A DNA stretch of 7,251 bases, taken from assembly GCA_010671965.1 (NCBI GenBank), contig JAAHIC010000214.1:1-7251 (forward strand), given 5' to 3'. The translations under genes and the position numbers were made by a program. Source of the stretch: Leptolyngbya sp. SIO4C5 (GTDB taxonomy: Bacteria > Cyanobacteriota > Cyanobacteriia > Phormidesmidales > Phormidesmidaceae). The number at the start of each line of letters is the position of its first letter. Within the stretch, counting starts at the first letter, position 1. Below are positions 1 through 4,681 of this stretch, in pieces. The notes beneath the pieces were generated by a model that saw nothing but the letters and a program-made list of their open reading frames with translations, was not told where the DNA came from and made no database searches.

Positions 1-119
1 TTGCCCGTAACTTTGCCCTGAATCTGTATCGTTCGAATGACTTCAACAATATGGCTCAGGCGCAACGATACTGCAAATATGGCCTAGACACGCTAAAGCG
101 CGTTTTTAGAATGAAATAG
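1..119 (+). CDS. C-terminal end of a transposase, probably ISAs1-like (5' partial at window edge)
   Basis: The reading frame that begins at base 3 is open from the left edge to a TAG at 117-119 and gives 38 residues, ending in ...DTLKRVFRMK. The segment RNFALNLYRSNDF followed by MAQAQR resembles the C-terminal end of ISAs1/H-repeat type DDE transposases, where an Arg-x-x-Ala-x-Asn-Leu helix follows the catalytic glutamate region. The catalytic residues themselves would lie outside the window, so I cannot say whether the gene is intact. The assignment rests on a short C-terminal match from memory. It could be another DDE family. No HIP1 octamers occur in this part of the window, which is compatible with mobile DNA but not proof of it. 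Confidence 0.5.
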   Translation, partial: ARNFALNLYRSNDFNNMAQAQRYCKYGLDTLKRVFRMK

Positions 120-124
120 CCCTG
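1..124 (+). mobile_element. Possible right end of an insertion sequence
   Basis: The transposase-like frame stops at 119, and the sequence AATAGCCCTG ends at 124. Read on the other strand this is CAGGGCTATT. That fits the CAGGG-type terminal repeat I associate with ISAs1 elements. The boundary is inferred: the matching left terminal repeat and the target-site duplication lie outside the window. The AT-rich stretch at 125-180 would then be flanking host DNA. Confidence 0.3.
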
Positions 125-264
125 GTCTTAAGTGTTTATTCTAAAATAATTGATTTCTTCCAAAATAAAATCCTGTCTTAGTCGTTGAATAGACCGAGAC
201 AGCCGAGCTGGATTTTATCAGGTTCATAGCTGCTGACGAGGGGTAGTTGCTTTAGGTTCCTAAA

Positions 265-308
265 AAGCTGCCGGAAAGTTCGTTGAGCAGTGAACTTTCC
301 GGCAGCTT
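265..308 (-). terminator. Strong rho-independent terminator for the 71-residue gene
   Basis: Bases 265-281 (AAGCTGCCGGAAAGTTC) are the exact reverse complement of 292-308, giving a perfect 17-bp stem with a 10-base loop. On the minus strand the stem is followed directly by a run of T residues (complement of A262-A266). The hairpin ends 66 bases past the stop of the minus-strand gene at 374-589, as expected for its intrinsic terminator. On the plus strand no T tract follows, although the stem is symmetric and might still hinder read-through from the transposase side. Confidence 0.85.
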
Positions 309-373
309 GCATTGAGAAGGGTGTAGATTAGCAGCCTATCGCCTATAAGAAGATTCAGATCATCAGCGGCTGT

Positions 374-589
374 CTAGTCAATAGAAATTGTAGTTGGCCC
401 CTTGCCGTTGCCATTTTGAGGGGCTGAGGCTGCCGAGGTGACAGGCTGCCCGGTCTGCTGGCTGAGCCAGGTTTTTACCGGATCTTCGCCGAGTCTGAGA
501 TGAAAAGCACCTGAACAGAAGCCGCCTAAAAACGCAATAGGCTGACCAAACATTTGCTGGGCTAGGGGGGTCAATTCGTCTAAAAACAC
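374..589 (-). CDS. Small hypothetical protein, 71 aa
   Basis: The gene encodes 71 residues with a GTG start. The start is supported by AAGGAG at 601-606 on the minus strand, 11 bases upstream, which is the best ribosome binding site in the window. The first half (FLDELTPLAQQ, then a Gly/Phe-rich GQPIAFLGGFCSGAF stretch) looks like a compact folded or membrane-associating segment. It is too short and too interrupted for a confident transmembrane call. DPVKTWLSQQTG follows, then a Ser/Ala/Asn/Gly-rich tail that is probably disordered. It resembles small conserved proteins of unknown function in cyanobacteria, but I know no function and assign none. A dedicated terminator downstream and an intergenic region upstream suggest a monocistronic transcript. 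Confidence 0.8.
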   Translation of the reverse strand: MFLDELTPLAQQMFGQPIAFLGGFCSGAFHLRLGEDPVKTWLSQQTGQPVTSAASAPQNGNGKGPTTISID

Positions 590-634
590 AGTGCGCTTAG
601 CTCCTTAAATCTGCCGTTTAGATCCTAGCGCGAA

Positions 635-640
635 ATTTTA
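635..640 (-). promoter_or_regulatory. Possible -10 element for the 71-residue gene
   Basis: On the minus strand 640-635 reads TAAAAT, a 5/6 match to the sigma-70 -10 consensus. It would place the transcript start near 628, about 40 bases ahead of the GTG at 589. No convincing -35 hexamer lies 16-18 bases upstream, so this is a weak candidate from position and sequence only. Confidence 0.25.
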
Positions 641-774
641 GCGGGCAGCAGTGCTTGATGGCACGATGACTGTAAGACACATCTGTCTGCTAGCGGCAAA
701 GTCTTAAGGAATGCCACAAAAAGTATCTAGAAATAACAAAGCGTCAGAGATTATTGCTGATTGCAGCTTGACTA

Positions 775-804
775 TTGACAGTCCATCGCGGTCGCCGCTT
801 TACT
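775..804 (+). promoter_or_regulatory. Candidate promoter of the three-gene operon
   Basis: A perfect -35 hexamer TTGACA lies at 775-780. TTTACT at 799-804 (4/6 to TATAAT) follows with an 18-base spacer. A second partial -35 match, TTGACT, lies just upstream at 768-773. Transcription would start near 811 and give a leader of about 75 bases before the GTG at 887. The rest of 590-886 contains no open frame I would call; it is the shared upstream region of two divergent genes. Confidence 0.4.
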
Positions 805-886
805 CAAGGCAGGGGAGCTTTTCTCTCAGCTCCTGAGGTGCTGTTTGGGCATCTTCTAGAATTCTTGGCCCTTAACGGTTAGCGTT

Positions 887-1204
887 GTGTATCAGTTCCT
901 GCAACTTCTGCAGCTTATTTCGCAGTGGCTCATCCAGACCTGTGAGCCGATTCTCGTGCCTCTGTGCTTTATTTTTGCCTGGTCAATCATTTTTCTGGGA
1001 CTGTGGAGCCTTTTGGCGGCTGGGCGTGACGGCTTAGCCAACGCCCGGCGGATGCATCAGATTCCCTGCGCCGATTGTCGCTATTTCACCAATCAGCATC
1101 AGCTTAAGTGTCCGGTTCACCCCTGTCAGGCGCTTTCAGAAGCCGCAATTGACTGTCCTGACTTTGAGTCTGCCGCGATCGCCCCTTATTCTGCCGGAAA
1201 CTGA
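887..1204 (+). CDS. Small membrane protein with a cytoplasmic cysteine cluster, 105 aa
   Basis: The N-terminus is uncharged and is followed by one long hydrophobic span at about residues 21-45 (PILVPLCFIFAWSIIFLGLW). Arg/Lys-containing sequence comes next, so by the positive-inside rule the C-terminal half should face the cytoplasm. That half has five cysteines (C61, C64, C75, C80, C90) in the pattern IPCADC, LKCPVHPC and IDCPDF. The CxxC plus later cysteines suggests a bound metal or Fe-S centre, or redox-active thiols; this is inference. I recognise the arrangement as a conserved cyanobacterial hypothetical and know no function. The start is a GTG without a clear Shine-Dalgarno, but an in-frame TAG at 857-859 limits any extension. 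The stop lies 7 bases before the cupin ATG, so this is the first gene of a compact operon. Confidence 0.8.
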   Translation: MYQFLQLLQLISQWLIQTCEPILVPLCFIFAWSIIFLGLWSLLAAGRDGLANARRMHQIPCADCRYFTNQHQLKCPVHPCQALSEAAIDCPDFESAAIAPYSAGN

Positions 1205-1211
1205 GACGACT

Positions 1212-1601
1212 ATGCTAGTGCAAAAGCTGATGGACTGCGCAGAGTTCGTAGCCGGAGATGGAACCCTGCTGCGAGAGCTGCTGCATCCTGACAAGCAGCC
1301 GGTAAATCTGCGCTACAGTCTGGCCCATGCCGTCGTGCCGGTGGGACAGGTATCAGCGGCTCACAAGCTGAAAACTTCTGAGGTCTACTATATTCTCAGC
1401 GGTCGGGGAGAAATGCACATCGACCAGGAAACACAGCTCGTTAAGCCCGGAGATGCCATTTATATTCCTCCCCAGGCGCGGCAGTTTATCCGTAACTGCG
1501 GCCATGAACCGCTGACCTTCATCTGTATTGTCGATCCGGCTTGGCGACCGGAAGATGAAACTGTTTTCGCCTCTGCAGCGATCGCAGAGCCAGAAGCATG
1601 A
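1212..1601 (+). CDS. Single-domain cupin protein with degenerate metal ligands, 129 aa
   Basis: The protein is a small single-domain beta-barrel of the Cupin_2 type. Cupin motif 1 covers about residues 45-65: G45, H51, E57 and G64 are in place, but the second histidine of HxH is Leu53. Motif 2 covers about residues 80-95 and has G80, Pro86/Pro87 and N95, with Gln91 where the third ligand histidine normally sits. The fold looks intact, while the usual 3-His/1-Glu metal site keeps only His51 and Glu57 with a possible Gln91. The protein may bind a ligand or an atypical metal rather than act as an oxygenase. I chose ATG 1212 because it clears the upstream stop at 1204. A TTG at 1149 is possible but would add 21 residues overlapping the previous gene. 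The stop overlaps the next ATG (ATGA), which implies translational coupling. No substrate can be deduced. Confidence 0.87.
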   Translation: MLVQKLMDCAEFVAGDGTLLRELLHPDKQPVNLRYSLAHAVVPVGQVSAAHKLKTSEVYYILSGRGEMHIDQETQLVKPGDAIYIPPQARQFIRNCGHEPLTFICIVDPAWRPEDETVFASAAIAEPEA

Positions 1602-2536
1602 CGGGTGCTGGTATCCTCGCTGGCCCCCTCAAAGGGTGTCTTGCTTTAGTCATTTTGATCTGGGGCCTGGCGGTAGCTCCCCAGCCCGCGATCGCCCAGG
1701 GCCTACCCTTTTTGTTTGAGGCGGGCGCTGCGGTTGAAACGCCAGCGGGCGCTGCCTACGGGCCTGCCGCTTTGATGTCAGAGCTGGCAGCGGCTGACGT
1801 AGTCTATTTGGGAGAAACCCATACCCGTGCTGCGGATCACTTGGCTGAACTGGCTATTCTGCAGGCGCTCTATGCCGAACAGCCCCAACTGGCGATCGCG
1901 CTAGAAATGTTTCAGCAGCCTTTTCAGCCAGTCATCGATCGCTATTTGGCAGGCGAAATTGACGAGATAACGCTGCGTCAGCAAAGCGAGTATGAGAGCC
2001 GTTGGGGCTATCCCTGGGCCTATTACGCTCCAATTTTACGCTTTGCTCGCAGTCACGAAATTCCTGTGATCGCCCTAACCGCGCCCGCCGAAGTCACCGA
2101 ACGGGTATCCCGAAAAGGGCCGCAGGCGCTGCAGCCAGCCGACGAGCGCTATATCCCCCCAGTTGCAGAATGGGTGATTGGCCCTCCGGACTATCGCCAG
2201 TTCATGCTGAGAATCTATAAGGACATTCATCAGGGCTTGGGGGTAGGACAGGGATTTGATCGCTTTTTTGCCGTGCAAATTCTCTGGGATGAAACGATGG
2301 CAGCGGCGATCGCGCGGCTGCATCAGGCTAGCGATCGCCCGGTGCTGGTAATTGCCGGCCAGGGCCATGTTATCTACGACTTTGGCATTCCTAGCCGGGT
2401 GCAGCGGCGGTTGGGGCCGACTGTCGCGCAGCAGACAGTGCTGCTGAATCCGGTGGAGGCATTTGAGATCGAGACGGCGCAGCCTATAGGCGATTTTCTC
2501 TGGCGATCGCCGATGATGGTAGAACTGGAAGAGTAG
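1598..2536 (+). CDS. ChaN-like exported protein (haem-binding uptake family), 312 aa
   Basis: Residues 1-34 form a Sec-type signal peptide: a hydrophobic core CLALVILIWGLAVA, then Ala-Ile-Ala before Gln34. The mature protein should be periplasmic or lumenal. I see no proper lipobox, although ChaN proteins are often lipoproteins. The body matches the ChaN/DUF399 family (Cofac_haem_bdg_2). The GETH motif is at 72-75 after a beta strand (VVYLGETH), ALEMF at 101-105, the WGYPWAYYAPIL segment at about 126-137, and AGQGH at 253-257 near the end, as in that family. Campylobacter ChaN binds haem, while the GExH core is shared with erythromycin-esterase/TraB-like proteins, so a metal-dependent hydrolytic role is also conceivable. 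The length is normal. The start codon overlaps the cupin stop, so the gene is the last of a three-gene operon. Confidence 0.88.
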   Translation: MTGAGILAGPLKGCLALVILIWGLAVAPQPAIAQGLPFLFEAGAAVETPAGAAYGPAALMSELAAADVVYLGETHTRAADHLAELAILQALYAEQPQLAIALEMFQQPFQPVIDRYLAGEIDEITLRQQSEYESRWGYPWAYYAPILRFARSHEIPVIALTAPAEVTERVSRKGPQALQPADERYIPPVAEWVIGPPDYRQFMLRIYKDIHQGLGVGQGFDRFFAVQILWDETMAAAIARLHQASDRPVLVIAGQGHVIYDFGIPSRVQRRLGPTVAQQTVLLNPVEAFEIETAQPIGDFLWRSPMMVELEE

Positions 2537-2554
2537 CGAGCCAGCAGTTTTTTT
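2521..2554 (+). terminator. Possible weak terminator after the ChaN-like gene
   Basis: Seven T residues at 2548-2554 follow the stop codon. AGAACTG (2521-2527) can pair with CAGTTTT (2545-2551), including one G-T pair, around a 17-base loop. The stem is AT-rich, its T tract partly overlaps the arm, and the left arm lies within the coding end. It may be a weak terminator or only a T run. The remaining intergenic bases to 2646 show nothing else clear. Confidence 0.3.
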
Positions 2555-2646
2555 AAAGGCAAATTTGGGGCAATGTGTTCGAGACTGCATGGGCGTCATT
2601 ACCCAGTCCTATAGGCTAGCAGCATAGTTTATCCCGATAGCTTTCT

Positions 2647-3369
2647 ATGCCAGCCCAGCTCAGCTTTAATCAGGCGCAAAAGTCTATTCGTAAAGCCGCT
2701 AAGCGTGTTTTAACAGAAAAAGGTCTGAAGCCCAATACTCGCAAAGGCAACAAAGAGTTTGACTTTCTGCTACAGCAGCTCAGTGCTGCTAGCTTTTCTT
2801 CCCATCAGGCGGCGATCGCTGTGGGCGAGCAGCTAGGCGAAAAAATAGCCGATCTGTCGCAGCAGGCAGGCAAACAAAATCTCGATCGCGGCGTGGTACG
2901 TCAACTAGCTATGCAAACTGACTGGATAAGCGAGCTAGGACTGAGCGTTGCCAGCGCCGTGTCTGCCTCTACTCCACCCGCCGTCATTGACAGTCCGACA
3001 ACAGCAGCGCCTGCCAACACGCCCACCCAAGCGGCCCAGTCTGCCGCCACCTCCCCGGCCAATGTAGCTGATACAGCAGAGGTGACGCCTGCCGCCGCCG
3101 CGACCGAAGTGCCAGCAGCTATTGAAACAGCAGAAACAGCAGCAGCAGTCACTGAGACGGCCACCGATCAGAAGGCAGAAGAGATAGATACAGAAGCCGA
3201 GCCCCCCGCAGCGACAGCCGCAGCTGAGCCGACCACAGCCCCCATAGAAGCCGCCGTTGCAGAAGAGGCTACTACGACCGAGACTGTAGTGGCTGATGAT
3301 GGGGCAGCAGCCCCAGAGCCGGTAGCGGCGCCCGATACGGATGAGGCCGCAAGCGAGCCGGTTGCCTAA
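2647..3369 (+). CDS. Bipartite hypothetical protein with a long acidic Ala/Glu/Thr/Pro tail, 240 aa
   Basis: Residues 1 to about 98 look like a small helical domain. It starts basic (QKSIRKAAKRVLTEKG) and continues through EFDFLLQQL, AIAVGEQLGEKIADL and VVRQLAMQTDWISELG. From about residue 103 to the end the composition changes sharply to Ala, Thr, Pro, Glu and Asp with almost no aromatic or basic residues, so this part is probably disordered and strongly acidic. I do not recognise a family. A basic domain joined to an acidic flexible tail could suit nucleic-acid or protein binding with self-masking, but that is speculation. The ATG start has no clear Shine-Dalgarno. One HIP1 octamer (2812-2819) lies inside the folded part. 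The gene converges on the cyclase gene with two bases between stop codons. Confidence 0.82.
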   Translation: MPAQLSFNQAQKSIRKAAKRVLTEKGLKPNTRKGNKEFDFLLQQLSAASFSSHQAAIAVGEQLGEKIADLSQQAGKQNLDRGVVRQLAMQTDWISELGLSVASAVSASTPPAVIDSPTTAAPANTPTQAAQSAATSPANVADTAEVTPAAAATEVPAAIETAETAAAVTETATDQKAEEIDTEAEPPAATAAAEPTTAPIEAAVAEEATTTETVVADDGAAAPEPVAAPDTDEAASEPVA

Positions 3370-3387
3370 GCCTATGGCCTAGCAACC
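3360..3387. terminator. Imperfect hairpin spanning both convergent stop codons
   Basis: GGTTGC (3360-3365) pairs with GCAACC (3382-3387). After a bulged C3366 the pairing continues T3367-A3381 and A3368-T3380, then an A/C mismatch, then GCC (3370-3372) with GGC (3376-3378) around a TAT loop, for 11 pairs in all. The TAA of the plus-strand gene (3367-3369) and the TAG of the minus-strand gene (3374-3372) both lie inside it. No T run follows on either strand, so it is not a standard intrinsic terminator. It may still define the two 3' ends. Confidence 0.4.
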
Positions 3388-4523
3388 ATGCCCAAAACTT
3401 CGTAGAGCTGAATCTGAGTTTGCTTACCGCGCGGTATGACTTGATCAACCCAGCGGAGCTGAAACGGGTGCCCCTCGGCTAGCTGCGCCACGACGGCTTC
3501 GCTAACGATAGACTGGCAGGCATAAACTTTGGTCAGTTCTTCTAAGCGAGCGGCGGTATTGACGACATCGCCGACAACGGTAGTATCCATGCGGCGGCTG
3601 GCCCCTATTGTGCCAATGACGGCCTGCCCGGTGTGCAGCCCCATTCCCACGCGAATGGGCGCATCAAGGCTAGCCGCTTGCTCCTGGTTGAGCCGGGTCA
3701 GTGCCTGAGCAATCTTGACGACGGCGGTTAGGCCATCGGTGGCGTGATGCTGGGAGCGATCGAAGACGACCATAACGGCATCCCCCAGATATTTGTCGAT
3801 AAAGCCGTGACAGGCTTCTACTACCTGGTTGATGCTGGTAAAAAACTGGTTGAGCCAGCTAAAGGTTTTCTGAGCTGATTGAGCTTCGGCGATCGCCGTA
3901 AAATCACGAATGTCGCAGAATAGAATTGTCACCTCTGACTCAATTGCGTCACCGAGCTGAATTGACTCAACGCCTTGGGGCGCAATTCGCTGTAAAAACT
4001 GATCTGGCACAAATAGGCGAAATTTCTCAGACAGGGCTTTATTGATATTCAACGCCGCTGTCATCTGCTGCTTTGACTGTACCTGCACCTGCTCAAAGGC
4101 TTGTACCTGCTGTTCCAACCTGCTTTCATAGGCGGCCTCGCGGAGCTGTCGCAGCTGCAGCAAACTGGCAATTTTGGTCAGTACCAGGTCAGCTTTAATC
4201 GGCTTGGTGAGGTAGTCATCGCCCATCGCAGCTAAGCCTTTGAGCCGCGACGTATCATCATCTAGGGCGGTCAAAAAAATAACGGGCACGGTTTGGCAGG
4301 CGGCATCAGCGCGGAGCTGCTCGCAAACGACAAACCCATCCATATCAGGCATCATTACGTCCAGCAAAATTAAGTCTGGCCGCTTTGACTGAACTTTTTG
4401 CAAAGCCTCAGCCCCCGACTCCACTGAGTCTGTGATGTATCCTTCTGCCGCTAGCAGCTCTTCTAGCAACAGCAGATTATGCGGTTCATCATCAACTAAC
4501 AGGATGTAGGGAGCTGATGTCAT
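3372..4523 (-). CDS. Receiver-domain class III adenylyl cyclase, 383 aa
   Basis: The protein should make cAMP from ATP under phosphorylation control in the cytoplasm. Residues 6-122 are a response-regulator receiver with acidic pair D11/D12, phospho-acceptor D55, T85 and K107. A Gln/Glu-rich coiled coil (about 124-165) leads to the KFRLFVPDQFL segment common before cyanobacterial cyclase domains. Residues 195-383 are the class III cyclase. Metal-binding D204 and D248 (KYLGD), adenine-selective K244 and T315, and transition-state N322 and R326 (VNTAAR) are all present, so it should work as a homodimer. The Lys/Thr pair is the class IIIb pattern of CyaC-type enzymes. I chose ATG 4523, six residues before the first receiver strand. 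An in-frame TTG at 4568 would add 15 residues; neither has a clear Shine-Dalgarno. The hybrid kinase gene lies 158 bases upstream on the same strand and is the likely phosphodonor. Confidence 0.93.
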   Translation of the reverse strand: MTSAPYILLVDDEPHNLLLLEELLAAEGYITDSVESGAEALQKVQSKRPDLILLDVMMPDMDGFVVCEQLRADAACQTVPVIFLTALDDDTSRLKGLAAMGDDYLTKPIKADLVLTKIASLLQLRQLREAAYESRLEQQVQAFEQVQVQSKQQMTAALNINKALSEKFRLFVPDQFLQRIAPQGVESIQLGDAIESEVTILFCDIRDFTAIAEAQSAQKTFSWLNQFFTSINQVVEACHGFIDKYLGDAVMVVFDRSQHHATDGLTAVVKIAQALTRLNQEQAASLDAPIRVGMGLHTGQAVIGTIGASRRMDTTVVGDVVNTAARLEELTKVYACQSIVSEAVVAQLAEGHPFQLRWVDQVIPRGKQTQIQLYEVLGMVARP

Positions 4524-4598
4524 AAGCGTAGGCGACGGCGCAACGGTCGGTAAGTTAGGTGAAAGCAATTGATCTATAAGTACCCATAATGTGTAGCG

Positions 4599-4621
4599 GT
4601 AGATGCGTAAAAGTAGATGCG
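4599..4621. repeat. Tandem 9-bp direct repeat in the kinase-cyclase intergenic region
   Basis: GTAGATGCG occurs at 4599-4607 and again at 4613-4621, separated by TAAAA, a 14-base period. The pair lies in the 158-base gap upstream of the cyclase start, about 75-100 bases ahead of the ATG. Its position suggests a regulator site for the cyclase gene, but 14 bases is not an exact helical turn and no regulator is known. The rest of 4524-4681 shows no convincing terminator or promoter. Confidence 0.35.
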
Positions 4622-4681
4622 CTGCTTAACTTTACAAGCGTTTTGACAGATATCCGCTGAAGCAGATGAGTAAACCTAACT

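Noticed and set aside
1149..1211. TTG-initiated 21-residue extension of the cupin
   Set aside because: It overlaps the end of the preceding gene and adds a sequence with no cupin character, while ATG 1212 fits the operon spacing.
1598..1700. Lipoprotein signal on the ChaN-like protein
   Set aside because: The only cysteine in the signal region (residue 14) precedes the hydrophobic core and lacks a lipobox. An Ala-Ile-Ala signal peptidase I site fits better.
2075..2599. 174-codon open frame on the minus strand
   Set aside because: It lies antisense to the ChaN-like gene, has no recognisable domain and no matching ribosome site. The plus-strand frame has clear family motifs and an operon context.
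2901..3164. 87-codon Ala/Val-rich minus-strand frame that looks like membrane segments
   Set aside because: It is the complement of the Ala/Thr/Pro-rich tail codons of the plus-strand gene, which produce a hydrophobic antisense reading by composition alone.
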